64,000 bases of DNA from Chryseobacterium salivictor (GCF_004359195.1 NZ_CP037954.1:2542001-2606000); one strand, 5' to 3'. Positions 15,401-23,753 are shown, counted from the first letter of the stretch. Program-made: numbers and translations. Notes: generated by a model from the letters alone, not told the origin.

Positions 15401-16507
15401 ATGAAAACTGGCTATGTCATCAGGGATCAGGAAAAACCACATTTTGTAACAGCTACTGTTGTTGACTGGTTTGATATTTTTACAAGGAAAACCTATCGCG
15501 ACACCCTTGCATTTTTCACACTCACTTTATTGTTTTTAAATACTGTAGCCTGCAATGGTGGCCAATCGGCCGAAACGGTAAAGGGAATAAAGAAACCGGA
15601 AACCGTAAAAATGGATTCCGTAGAGAAAAAAACAGTGAGCACCATTGATACGGTGGATTTCAATAAAAGAATACGCGCATTAAGCAACAGTGACGCTTCC
15701 GGAAAATGGCCTGTAAAAGCGCCTTATCCTTTGTCCGGAGCGTTATTGCCTTACCATAGAATTGTTGCTTTTTACGGAAATTTATATTCAACAAGAATGG
15801 GAATCTTAGGGGAACTGCCCCGAAAAGAAATGCTGGCGAAACTGGAGGGCGAAGTAGCCAAATGGCAAGCTGCAGATTCTGCGGTGATAACAATTCCTGC
15901 TTTGCACTACATTGCGGTGACAGCTCAGGGTGAACCGGGAAAAAATAATATGCACCGCCTGCGGATGCCCTTTCACCAGATTGACACGGTGATCAGTTGG
16001 GCAAAACCCATCAATGCATTGGTGTTTTTGGATATTCAGGTGGGACACAGCTCCGTGAAAGGGGAAGTTACAGAACTGGAACCATACCTTTCTATGCCCA
16101 ATGTACATCTTGGAATAGATCCTGAATTTTCGATGAAAAACGGTGAACGGCCAGGTTCCAAAATTGGGTATTTTAATGCCGCAGATATTAATGATGCCAT
16201 TGATATCTTAGCAGACATCGTACGCAAAAACAAGTTGCCTCCAAAAATACTGGTGGTCCACCGGTTTACGCAGGGAATGGTGAAAAATTATAAAGAAATC
16301 AAAACCGTTCCCGAAGTCCAGATTGTCATGAATATGGATGGTTTTGGAAGTAAAAGTTTAAAAAAAGACTCTTATGTGAGTTATATTTACAGAGAACCTG
16401 TACAGTTTACCGGTTTCAAATTATTTTATAAAAATGATCTGAAATTGTATACTCCCGAAGAATTAATGAAATTCACGCCGATACCGATTTACATCCAGTA
16501 CCAATAA
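15401..16507 (+). CDS. chimera: RAYT N-terminus fused to a putative hydrolase lipoprotein
   Basis: A 368-residue frame in two parts. Residues 1-34 (MKTGYVIRDQEKPHFVTATV, then VDWFDIFTRKTYRD) are the canonical N-terminus of a REP-associated transposase, cut just after TYRD. Residues 35-51 are a hydrophobic lipoprotein signal (LAFFTLTLLFLNTVAC). The remainder starts with a linker and a domain containing IVAFYGNLYSTRMGILGE, IAVTAQGEPG, VFLDIQVGHSSV, LGIDPEFSM and ILVVHRFTQGM. The acidic residues at strand ends look like a TIM-barrel hydrolase, similar to uncharacterised actinobacterial lipoproteins (recollection). No native ATG precedes the signal peptide, so it appears to use the transposase start. 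The 34-residue extension should hinder export unless translation starts internally, for example at a TTG within the signal. It pairs with the deacetylase 12 bases downstream. Confidence 0.7.
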   Translation: MKTGYVIRDQEKPHFVTATVVDWFDIFTRKTYRDTLAFFTLTLLFLNTVACNGGQSAETVKGIKKPETVKMDSVEKKTVSTIDTVDFNKRIRALSNSDASGKWPVKAPYPLSGALLPYHRIVAFYGNLYSTRMGILGELPRKEMLAKLEGEVAKWQAADSAVITIPALHYIAVTAQGEPGKNNMHRLRMPFHQIDTVISWAKPINALVFLDIQVGHSSVKGEVTELEPYLSMPNVHLGIDPEFSMKNGERPGSKIGYFNAADINDAIDILADIVRKNKLPPKILVVHRFTQGMVKNYKEIKTVPEVQIVMNMDGFGSKSLKKDSYVSYIYREPVQFTGFKLFYKNDLKLYTPEELMKFTPIPIYIQYQ

Positions 16508-16519
16508 TTTAATTTTTAA

Positions 16520-17362
16520 GTGATGAAAAATATTGTTGAGTCCGTTTTTGTTGCGTTGTTTTTATGGGTTGGCTGTCAGCCGGAACCTGCTAAAATAACT
16601 GCCGGGACGACGGTTATTGCCGCTCCCGCAAAAATCACAGCGCCAAAAAAAGTCAGGGCCGCTGCGGCGACTGTTCTTTCGAGAAAAGAAGTGCCGGTTT
16701 TATGCTATCATAATATTAAGGATTTCAGCGCCAGTGCGGGTGAAAACACAAAAGTGTATACCGTAAAACCTGCTGCCTTTGCGGAACAGATGAAAGCTTT
16801 GGCAGATGCCGGATACCAAACCGTTTTACCTGAACAGCTATATAACTATTTAGTTTTTGACGGTCCGTTACCAGAAAAACCCATCATGATTACCTTTGAT
16901 GATACGAGGGGAGCACAGTTCAGTATTGGCGCAACCGAAATGAAAAAATACGGTTTCAAAGGCGTGTTTTTTATCATGACCGTTTCTGTTAACCGTCCCG
17001 GATATATGACTAAAGAACAAATCAAAAGTTTATCGGACGACGGGCATGTTATCGGAGCACATACCTGGGATCATCATAGGGTCACTAAATACGCTGGAGA
17101 CGACTGGAATATACAATTGGTCAAACCAAAGGCTCAACTGGAGGAAATCACCGGTAAACCGGTAACCGATTTTGCTTATCCGTATGGATTATGGAATACC
17201 GCGGCCATCGATGAAATAAAAAAGAGTGATTATAAAATGGCTTATATATTATCTACCAAAAGAGATCCTGTAGATCCATTATACACCATCAGACGGATGA
17301 TCGTTTCGGGAACCTGGTCAACTCAGGGAATGATGAACGCTGTTCATTCTTCATTTCACTAA
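16520..17362 (+). CDS. polysaccharide deacetylase (NodB-type, CE4) lipoprotein
   Basis: A 280-residue protein with a lipoprotein-type signal (FLWVGC, Cys19), an Ala/Lys/Thr-rich linker and a NodB domain. Motif 1 is TFDD (125-128), motif 2 HTWDHH (181-186) and motif 3 YPYG (220-223), so the metal-binding Asp-His-His set (Asp128, His181, His185) is present. It likely removes acetyl groups from an envelope polysaccharide or peptidoglycan. The gene follows the chimeric lipoprotein gene by 12 bases and is probably its operon partner; both would act on the cell surface or periplasm. Confidence 0.88.
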   Translation: MMKNIVESVFVALFLWVGCQPEPAKITAGTTVIAAPAKITAPKKVRAAAATVLSRKEVPVLCYHNIKDFSASAGENTKVYTVKPAAFAEQMKALADAGYQTVLPEQLYNYLVFDGPLPEKPIMITFDDTRGAQFSIGATEMKKYGFKGVFFIMTVSVNRPGYMTKEQIKSLSDDGHVIGAHTWDHHRVTKYAGDDWNIQLVKPKAQLEEITGKPVTDFAYPYGLWNTAAIDEIKKSDYKMAYILSTKRDPVDPLYTIRRMIVSGTWSTQGMMNAVHSSFH

Positions 17363-17483
17363 AAGAGATCATCATTTCAGCCAAGAAGGAAATCCTGAGA
17401 GATATTTGAAGCCATTTTGGAGATTCTATTATGATGAAATACCTGATATTGCTGCGTTGCATCATTATTTCATTTACTTATGT
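17337..17483 (+). pseudogene. possible coding remnant after the deacetylase gene
   Basis: A frame overlapping the end of the deacetylase reads RDHHFSQEGNPERYLKPFWR and FYYDEIPDIAALHHYFIYLC before a stop at 17481-17483. The amino-acid composition looks protein-like, but I recognise no family and there is no start codon. It may be the end of a gene lost by deletion. Confidence 0.25.
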
Positions 17484-17500
17484 TAGATTATAAAACAAAA

Positions 17501-17525
17501 AAAGCCCCAATAAAACTGGGGCTTT
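17501..17525 (-). terminator. typA terminator
   Basis: AAAGCCCCA (17501-17509) pairs with TGGGGCTTT (17517-17525). On the minus strand a T-run follows, 18 bases after the typA stop. Confidence 0.85.
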
Positions 17526-17542
17526 TCTATATTTTGAAGAGA

Positions 17543-19351
17543 TTATCCTTTTGCGCCTCTTTCAATACGTTTTCTTTCGTTTTCAGAAAGGATTTTTTTA
17601 CGCATTCTGATGAAGTTTGGAGTTACCTCAATCGCTTCGTCACCCTGGATGTATTCCATACATTCTTCCAGAGAGAATAATTGTTTTGGAGCGATGTTAC
17701 CGTCTTTATCTTTTCCTGAAGCACGCATGTTGTTCAACTGTTTTGCTTCAACGATGTTTACTACTAAATCTCCCGGTTTGTTTTGCTCACCGATGATCAT
17801 TCCTTCGTAAATTTCTTCACCCGGATCAACAAAGAACTTACCTCTGTCCTGAAGTTTCGCGATAGAATATTCAGTTGCAGGTCCCTGACCTTTACTGATC
17901 AATACTCCAACGGATCTTCCGGGAATGGATCCTTTGAATGGTTTATAGTCTGTAAAACGGTGTGCCATAATTGCTTCACCGGCAGTTGCAGTCAACATTT
18001 GAGAACGCAGTCCGATCAATCCTCTTGAAGGAATTTCGAATTCCATGTGCTGCATTTCCCCTTTGGTTTCCATGATGTGCAGATCACCTTTTCTTTGAGT
18101 CGCAAGATCGATTACTTTTGACGCATATTCGTCCGGTACATCAACGACCATCGATTCATAAGGTTCACATTTAACACCGTCGATTTCTCTGATGATTACC
18201 TGTGGCTGACCAATGGTCATTTCATAACCTTCTCTTCTCATCGTTTCGATCAGAACAGAAAGGTGAAGAATACCACGACCAAATACCAGGAATGTATTGG
18301 CATCATCAGTAGGTTCAACTTTTAGAGCTAAGTTTTTCTCTAACTCCTTATACAACCTTTCTTTCAGGTGATTTGAAGTTACATATTTACCATCTTTTCC
18401 GAAGAAAGGAGAGTTGTTGATAGAGAAGGTCATGTTCAAAGTCGGCTCGTCAATCGCAGTTCTTGGCAATGGTTCCGGATTTTCAAGATCCACGAATGAA
18501 TCTCCGATCTGGAATTTATCAAATCCAACAATCGCACAGATGTCTCCGGCCTGAACTTCCTGAACTTTCTTTTTACCTAAACCTTCGAAAACGTATAATT
18601 CTTTTACTTTACCTCTAATTACTTTACCATCTTCCTGAGCAAGACCAATTGTCTGACCTTCTTTGATAGAGTTTCTTCTGATCTTTCCGATAGCGATTCT
18701 CCCTAAGAAAGAAGAGAAATCCAGTGAAGTAATCTGCATTTGCAGGCTTCCTTCGAAAGTTTCCGGTTCCGGTACATATTGGATAATTCCGTCTAATAGG
18801 GGAGTAATGTCTTCTGCAGGCTCTAAGCTCGTGTTGAACCAACCCTGTTTGGACGAACCATAGAAAGTTGGGAAATCCAGCTGCTCTTCTGTCGCTTCTA
18901 AGTTGAAGAACAAATCAAAAACTTTATCGTGAACTTCATCAGGACGACAGTTTGGTTTGTCAACTTTGTTGATTACTACAATCGGCTTCAAACCTAATTC
19001 CAATGCTTTGTGCAATACGAAACGGGTCTGAGGCATCGGTCCTTCAAAAGCATCTACTAAAAGTAAAACTCCATCGGCCATTTTCAGAACTCTTTCAACT
19101 TCACCACCGAAATCGGCGTGACCAGGCGTATCAATTACATTAATTTTGGTGCCTTTGTACATTACCGAAATGTTTTTCGATAAAATCGTAATTCCTCTTT
19201 CACGTTCCAAGTCATTGTTGTCCATGATCAGATCACCTGAATCTGCCTGATTTTCGCGGAAAACACTGGTTGCGTGGATGATTTTGTCAACCAAAGTCGT
19301 TTTACCGTGGTCAACGTGCGCAATAATTGCGATATTTCTAATGTTTTGCAT
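17543..19351 (-). CDS. typA: TypA/BipA, ribosome-associated translational GTPase
   Basis: A roughly 602-residue GTPase of the elongation-factor family. G1 is AHVDHGKTT near the N-terminus, G3 DTPGHADFGGE, G4 NKVD, followed by the EF-G-like beta-barrel and the conserved RGLIGLRSQ and KGQGPATEYSI region of the TypA C-terminal domain. It binds 70S ribosomes and supports ribosome assembly and stress adaptation. I place the start at the second Met (MQNIRNIAII, 19351): the upstream ATG at 19372 falls inside the -7 promoter box. Confidence 0.95.
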   Translation of the reverse strand: MQNIRNIAIIAHVDHGKTTLVDKIIHATSVFRENQADSGDLIMDNNDLERERGITILSKNISVMYKGTKINVIDTPGHADFGGEVERVLKMADGVLLLVDAFEGPMPQTRFVLHKALELGLKPIVVINKVDKPNCRPDEVHDKVFDLFFNLEATEEQLDFPTFYGSSKQGWFNTSLEPAEDITPLLDGIIQYVPEPETFEGSLQMQITSLDFSSFLGRIAIGKIRRNSIKEGQTIGLAQEDGKVIRGKVKELYVFEGLGKKKVQEVQAGDICAIVGFDKFQIGDSFVDLENPEPLPRTAIDEPTLNMTFSINNSPFFGKDGKYVTSNHLKERLYKELEKNLALKVEPTDDANTFLVFGRGILHLSVLIETMRREGYEMTIGQPQVIIREIDGVKCEPYESMVVDVPDEYASKVIDLATQRKGDLHIMETKGEMQHMEFEIPSRGLIGLRSQMLTATAGEAIMAHRFTDYKPFKGSIPGRSVGVLISKGQGPATEYSIAKLQDRGKFFVDPGEEIYEGMIIGEQNKPGDLVVNIVEAKQLNNMRASGKDKDGNIAPKQLFSLEECMEYIQGDEAIEVTPNFIRMRKKILSENERKRIERGAKG

Positions 19352-19369
19352 ATTCGTTTTTTGACGGTG

Positions 19370-19377
19370 CAAAAGTA
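19370..19377 (-). promoter_or_regulatory. -7 promoter element of typA
   Basis: Read on the minus strand the bases are TACTTTTG, matching TAnnTTTG, 18 bases upstream of the proposed ATG. It overlaps the longer-frame ATG at 19370-19372, which argues against that start. Confidence 0.65.
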
Positions 19378-19508
19378 ATCTTTTTTCGTCAATTTCTTTT
19401 ATAAGTTGTTTAATTTAATAAAAAATTATGTTAAAATTTATAGAAAGTTTAATAATAAGCTTGAAAACACCTTTATATCAAGCTAATTATTCGCAAAATA
19501 CAACAATA

Positions 19509-19532
19509 AAAGCGGCCTTTTCAAGCCGCTTT
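19509..19532 (-). terminator. terminator of the YdcH-like gene
   Basis: AAAGCGGC (19509-19516) pairs with GCCGCTTT (19525-19532), 27 bases past the gene's stop, with T-rich bases following on the minus strand. Confidence 0.7.
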
Positions 19533-19558
19533 GAAATAAATGAGCAGGTCGCCAAATT

Positions 19559-19795
19559 TTAATTCTGTTTTAAATAAGAGTACACATCATCTTTTAAATG
19601 AACTCTTTTTTTGCGTAATTCTGTTAAATGTTCGTCTGTCGTATGATTCTGCTCGCCTTCTTCGTAATGCTGAATGAGGGCATTTACTTCTTCATAATTC
19701 ACGTACATTTTTTTGAAGGTTTCATCATTCAGCTTAAGCACATTGATTTTATCTTCCAGTTCAGGGAATTCGTGGGTAAGGTTGTGATTTTCCAT
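19559..19795 (-). CDS. YdcH/DUF465-family small protein
   Basis: A 78-residue, charged, wholly helical protein (HEFPELEDKINVLKLNDETF and later EEVNALIQHYEEG, LRKKRVHLKDDVYSYL). The FxxLxxxxxxLD pattern followed by a hairpin of helices with LxKxRLxLKDxI is the DUF465 signature. The molecular role of the family is unknown. It has its own terminator and stands between typA and the GLPGLI gene. Confidence 0.75.
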   Translation of the reverse strand: MENHNLTHEFPELEDKINVLKLNDETFKKMYVNYEEVNALIQHYEEGEQNHTTDEHLTELRKKRVHLKDDVYSYLKQN

Positions 19796-19882
19796 GACTT
19801 TAAATATTTAATTTTTTAATACATTAAAGTTAAGGAAATTTTCCTTTTTCTAAAGATGAAAATTGTCAGGAATTTTAATAGT

Positions 19883-20746
19883 TTATTTCAGCAGATCGAG
19901 TTCGAGCAGGTTATTGTCTTTTGCGTTTTTTGCTTTTGTACCTTGCTCTTTGTTTTTAATCATTTCTGCCGGAGCGATACTGTTTCCGTTCTGATCGGTC
20001 AACTGAAAAACTGCTCCATTGGCTAATGCCTGCTTAATTGCTTTGGCAGGATCATTCCGGTCTTCTGAATAGATTTTTCTGTACTGCTTCTGATTGATTT
20101 CAATTTCCTTCTTTTTCACTGTAAATTCGGAAACTTTTTCAGTGACAGGAGTAAACTTCGAAATGCCGATTAACTCAAACTGATGTGTTTTGGTGAGATC
20201 TTCAAGTTTTACAATTAATCCCGGTAAACCGTGAAATTTGTAAGGGCCGTCCTGAAAAGGCAATTCCGCAGAAAACCACGCCACCCATTTTCTTCCGGCA
20301 AAGTCTGTAGTCGCTTTTTGCGCATTGAATTCACCGATTTTTTGTTGATCAGGCAAAATAGTCCAGACCATTTTCCGGTCATCAGAAACTTGATAAGAAT
20401 CCATTCCGATGTTGATGGATGCAGCTATTTTAAAATCAGGATATTTTTTAAAGATTTTGTATCTCACGCTTCCTTTTCTCTGCGACATCATCTTCATATC
20501 AACATTCATGGAACCTGTATTTTTGATTTGTCTTTCAAAATAAGCATTCATGGTAGAATCTGAAATATGCACGTCCCGGCTGTAAAAACTGGAGCCGTCT
20601 TTGGAGATATCCAGATTCATCAGTTCTTTGGTGATGTCCTGTTTATTTAAGGAGTCTTTTACGAACTGATATTCATAACTGAACCGTTGGTTTTGAGCAA
20701 AAAAGAAGTTGCAGGCTAATAGAAAGAGGGGGAGATATTTTTTCAT
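19883..20746 (-). CDS. GLPGLI family protein (exported)
   Basis: A 287-residue protein with an N-terminal signal peptide (LPLFLLACNFFFAQ). The family-naming motif HGLPGLIVKLED occurs at about residues 171-182, preceded by the usual WFSAELPFQDGPYKF. GLPGLI proteins are confined to Bacteroidota, are secreted, and have no firmly established function. The C-terminus is lysine-rich and charged. It lies downstream of the BlaI/BlaR1-type pair on the same strand, but a strong terminator separates them. Confidence 0.88.
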   Translation of the reverse strand: MKKYLPLFLLACNFFFAQNQRFSYEYQFVKDSLNKQDITKELMNLDISKDGSSFYSRDVHISDSTMNAYFERQIKNTGSMNVDMKMMSQRKGSVRYKIFKKYPDFKIAASINIGMDSYQVSDDRKMVWTILPDQQKIGEFNAQKATTDFAGRKWVAWFSAELPFQDGPYKFHGLPGLIVKLEDLTKTHQFELIGISKFTPVTEKVSEFTVKKKEIEINQKQYRKIYSEDRNDPAKAIKQALANGAVFQLTDQNGNSIAPAEMIKNKEQGTKAKNAKDNNLLELDLLK

Positions 20747-20768
20747 TGATGATTTTTTATAGTTAAAA

Positions 20769-20802
20769 AAATTGCCAAAGTTTAAAAGAGCTTTGGCAAT
20801 TT
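20769..20802 (-). terminator. terminator of the BlaR1-like gene
   Basis: AAATTGCCAAAG (20769-20780) and CTTTGGCAATTT (20791-20802) are perfect 12-bp arms; the minus-strand transcript continues into a T-run. Confidence 0.85.
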
Positions 20803-20810
20803 GTGATGAG

Positions 20811-22583
20811 TTATTTCTTTGTGGTGATATGGATTTCTCCGGATTTAGTGCCGTTGTAACCTTTTTTATTCACTTCCATTTTCTCGATGCGGTCTGGAGA
20901 TAAATTCTCCATTTCTAATTTGGTTACAGGTTTTCCGTCAATGAAAATTTTAATGTTATCAGCATCTGAATTCGCGTTTTTTCCATTGCTGTTCAAAATG
21001 ATAATTTTTGAATTTCCGTTTTCGGCAGCCAGCTTTGCGGTTTCTTCAGCCTCCTGAATTCTCTTTTTGAATTCTACTGAATTCACTGCTTTATCTGCTG
21101 CTTCGTTCGCACGTTTTTCGGCTTCTTCAATTCTTTTTTTAAACTCCGGAGAATTTATTTTTTTCTCAGCCTGTAAAGCCTGTTTTTCTGCTGCTGCAAT
21201 TTTCTTTTTAAATGCAGGAGAATTCACCAGTTTTTCTGCTTCTTTTGCGCGCGCTTCAGCGTCTTTTATTTTGAGTTTAAACTCATCAGAATTGTAGTAT
21301 TGATCAATCTTGGAATGGAGTTTATCCATTTCTGCGTGATTGAAATCCAGGTTTTTCATGGAATTTTTGAAGTCTTCGCTTTCGAATATCAGATTCATTT
21401 TGTTCCCCAGTGCATTCATTTCTTTTTCGAGCTTTTTGAATTTGGGGCTGTTAAAATCGTTGTTCTTTGCCAGTTTTTCTAACTCCTTACTTTTAAACTG
21501 CATTTCTGCACTGAGTTTTTGCGCTTCTTCGCTTTTTTTGGTGATTGCCTCGTTCATCGGCTTCAGTTCTTTCTCTTTAATCTGAAGCTGTTTTTCTAAT
21601 TCCTGAAGGCCGGGTGGCTCTTCATTAACGGGCGCCGGCGGAGGTGGAGGCGGCGGAATGGTATCTTTTTTAAGAGTGGAGACATAATCAGTTATTTCCT
21701 GATTTGTCGTCTTAATCTCTTTATTTTTTGCATTCACCAAATACATAAATGCGAGCGTAAACAATAATGGCAACGCCAGAATCCGCCGCGCATAACTGTA
21801 TTTTGTTTTTGATTTTTTTAGCATTGTTAATCTTTTTTTGAGGTTAGAACTTAAGAAAGGACTCGTGGCAGGAAACTCTTTTCCGGAAAAGTGACTTGCT
21901 AAAAGCATCTGCGCAAATGCTTTTGTGTCCGAATTTTTTACGGCTTTTTTATCAGCCAGATATTCGTGTATTAAATTGATTTCTTTTTTAATCAAATAAA
22001 TGAAAGGATTAAACCAGAAGAGGGCAGTAGTGATTTCTATAAAAATTTTGTCCCAGGAATGTTTCTGTTCGATGTGAACCATCTCGTGCTTCAATATTTG
22101 CCGTCCTAAATCCGACTGAATGGCAATCGAGTTTTTCCAGAATAAATTTTTGAAATAGGAAAATGGAGCTTCCACCAAATCGGTCTGATAAAAGCTGATA
22201 CCTTCAAAATTTTCTTTGTTGTATTTCTTTTTTAAAAGGTGAATTTTAACCAGTCCAACCGTTAATTTCGTTAGAAAAAAGAAAGTAACCAGTCCAATAA
22301 GAAAAGCGCAAATTTGAGAAAAATTGAAATCATCGTTTGAATTATTAGGTGAACTTAAATTTTGTAAACTATTAATTAACAAATATATATTGCTGTTTAC
22401 TTCAAGTGTAAAATAACTCACTTTCAGTAAAGGCAATAACAGACTGATCAGCACCGCGGCGAGCAAATAAAACCGGTTATAATGATGAAAAGTCCTGTCT
22501 TTAAGAAACAACCGATAGTACAGAAATGTTACACCGGAACATAAAATAACTTTCCCGAAATAGAAAAAAAGCGCTTCCATCAT
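20811..22583 (-). CDS. BlaR1-type M56 membrane metallopeptidase with repeat tail and plug-like C-terminus
   Basis: A 590-residue protein. The N-terminal membrane domain has helices at about 4-24, 36-57 and 90-112, a HEMVH zinc motif (166-170), ELNLIHEYLAD-type third-ligand region, and a fourth helix near 268-284. Then come a polyproline segment (310-317) and a long coiled coil. Four tandem repeats of 23-24 residues follow (431-523), each opening NSxEFKxKI. The end (547-588) resembles the TonB-receptor plug pattern (IFIDGKPV..LSPDRIEKMEV..GEIHITTK). M56 proteins cleave a BlaI-type repressor on signal; here no penicillin-binding sensor is present, so the inducer is unknown. The start overlaps the BlaI gene by four bases. 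Confidence 0.87.
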   Translation of the reverse strand: MMEALFFYFGKVILCSGVTFLYYRLFLKDRTFHHYNRFYLLAAVLISLLLPLLKVSYFTLEVNSNIYLLINSLQNLSSPNNSNDDFNFSQICAFLIGLVTFFFLTKLTVGLVKIHLLKKKYNKENFEGISFYQTDLVEAPFSYFKNLFWKNSIAIQSDLGRQILKHEMVHIEQKHSWDKIFIEITTALFWFNPFIYLIKKEINLIHEYLADKKAVKNSDTKAFAQMLLASHFSGKEFPATSPFLSSNLKKRLTMLKKSKTKYSYARRILALPLLFTLAFMYLVNAKNKEIKTTNQEITDYVSTLKKDTIPPPPPPPAPVNEEPPGLQELEKQLQIKEKELKPMNEAITKKSEEAQKLSAEMQFKSKELEKLAKNNDFNSPKFKKLEKEMNALGNKMNLIFESEDFKNSMKNLDFNHAEMDKLHSKIDQYYNSDEFKLKIKDAEARAKEAEKLVNSPAFKKKIAAAEKQALQAEKKINSPEFKKRIEEAEKRANEAADKAVNSVEFKKRIQEAEETAKLAAENGNSKIIILNSNGKNANSDADNIKIFIDGKPVTKLEMENLSPDRIEKMEVNKKGYNGTKSGEIHITTKK

Positions 22584-22945
22584 TCTTTATTTTTAAGTTC
22601 ATCGAGTAACATTTCGAGGTCTTCAACGCTCATTTGGTTTTTCTCCACCAGAAAAGAAACGGCGTTTTTATAAGAACCTTCAAAATAATTTTTCACCAGG
22701 CTTTTCATCGATTTTCCGCTGTATTTTTCTTTGGAGATCAACGGGAAATATTCATGTTGTCTCCCGAAAACTTTGTAATCGACGAAGTCTTTTTCTTTTA
22801 AAACCTTCAAAATGGTAGAGACGGTATTGGTGTGCGGTTTGGGTTCCGGAAACTGCTCGAGCATGTCTTTAAGAAAAGCTTTTTCCAAATCCCAAAGGTA
22901 GTGCATCACCTGCTCTTCGGCTTTTGTTAATTGAGAAATCTGCAT
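22580..22945 (-). CDS. BlaI/MecI/CopY-family transcriptional repressor
   Basis: A 121-residue winged-helix repressor: LTKAEEQVMHYLWDL (residues 6-20), the recognition helix region PKPHTNTVSTILKVLKEKDF (about 35-54), then the wing VDYKVFGRQHEYFPLIS and a dimerisation tail. BlaI proteins bind dyads at their own promoter and are cleaved by the partner M56 peptidase. The stop overlaps the BlaR1-like start (ATGA, 22580-22583). The promoter carries two operator-like dyads, supporting autoregulation. Confidence 0.92.
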   Translation of the reverse strand: MQISQLTKAEEQVMHYLWDLEKAFLKDMLEQFPEPKPHTNTVSTILKVLKEKDFVDYKVFGRQHEYFPLISKEKYSGKSMKSLVKNYFEGSYKNAVSFLVEKNQMSVEDLEMLLDELKNKE

Positions 22946-22966
22946 ATCACTATTTGTTTAGTGATA
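22945..22966. promoter_or_regulatory. BlaI operator-like dyad 1
   Basis: TATCACTA (22945-22952) and TAGTGATA (22959-22966) are perfect 8-bp arms with a 6-base centre. The dyad lies between the -7 box and the blaI start codon, over the expected transcription start. Confidence 0.7.
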
Positions 22967-22974
22967 CAAATGTA
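22967..22974 (-). promoter_or_regulatory. -7 promoter element of the blaI-blaR1 operon
   Basis: On the minus strand the bases read TACATTTG, fitting TAnnTTTG. It is directly abutted by operator dyad 1. Confidence 0.65.
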
Positions 22975-22994
22975 GAATTTAATTTTAACTATAC

Positions 22995-23013
22995 AACTAT
23001 TTTTATAGTGATA
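22995..23013. promoter_or_regulatory. BlaI operator-like dyad 2
   Basis: AACTATTTTTATAGTGATA shares 16 of 19 positions with the right portion of dyad 1 and contains the inner palindrome ACTAT-TTTT-ATAGT. It sits upstream of the -7 box, in the area of the -33 contacts. Confidence 0.55.
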
Positions 23014-23201
23014 AATTCAATATTTACGTATTTGATTGATTGTCAATGTTATTATTTTTGAATTCATATTAAAAACAACCTTTCTTTAATAATGATTCAA
23101 AAATCTGAAGCCTGATCTGTTAAAAAAAGCTTAAAATGATCGAACATTTATACAAAGGAATTATTATTGCTAAACTATACGCAATCATTAAAATTTAAAT
23201 T

Positions 23202-23753
23202 ATGGACACTAAAAGACTTTCTTCAACACTGGAAGAAGCGCTGAGCACCCAAATGAATGTAGAACTGTTGCAGTCTCACACCTATTTATCGTATGGGATC
23301 TGGGCAACCGATAAAGGATATGGCGGAATCGGGAATTTTCTGTTTCGCCATTCTTTAGAGGAAAGAAATCATGCGGTTAAATTCATGCAGTACATTTTAA
23401 ACAGAGGTGGAAAACCTACTGTAACTGGTATAAAAGCGCCAGATAAAGATCCTTCAACACTGAGTGAATGTTTCAATCAGGTTTTTAAACATGAAGTGGA
23501 TAACACCGAAAAAATCTATCATCTTGTGAATATGGCTTTTGAAGAAAAAGACTGGGCAACCTGGAATTTCCTGCAGTGGTTTGTACAGGAACAGATTGAA
23601 GAAGAAACGTTGGCGATGAATCTGATCGACAAATTAAAAATTGCCGGTGGCGACCGTGCTACCGATGAATCACTTTTCAACCTGGATAAAGATTTGGGAA
23701 AAGTTGCGGACGAAGCAGAACTGGCCAGAAATGCCACTTCTGAAAACCCATAA
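23202..23753 (+). CDS. ftnA: ferritin (iron storage)
   Basis: A 183-residue ferritin. The four-helix bundle carries ferroxidase-type ligands: the Glu in MNVELLQSHTYLSYG (about residue 21), Glu and His in HSLEERNHA (about 52-57), and a Glu in HEVDNTEKIYHL with the Gln/Glu cluster FVQEQIEEET. It stores iron as a mineral core in a 24-subunit shell. Length is typical for bacterial ferritins. It is monocistronic and transcribed away from the BlaI gene; the 250-base upstream region is AT-rich without an obvious Fur box that I can call. Confidence 0.93.
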   Translation: MDTKRLSSTLEEALSTQMNVELLQSHTYLSYGIWATDKGYGGIGNFLFRHSLEERNHAVKFMQYILNRGGKPTVTGIKAPDKDPSTLSECFNQVFKHEVDNTEKIYHLVNMAFEEKDWATWNFLQWFVQEQIEEETLAMNLIDKLKIAGGDRATDESLFNLDKDLGKVADEAELARNATSENP

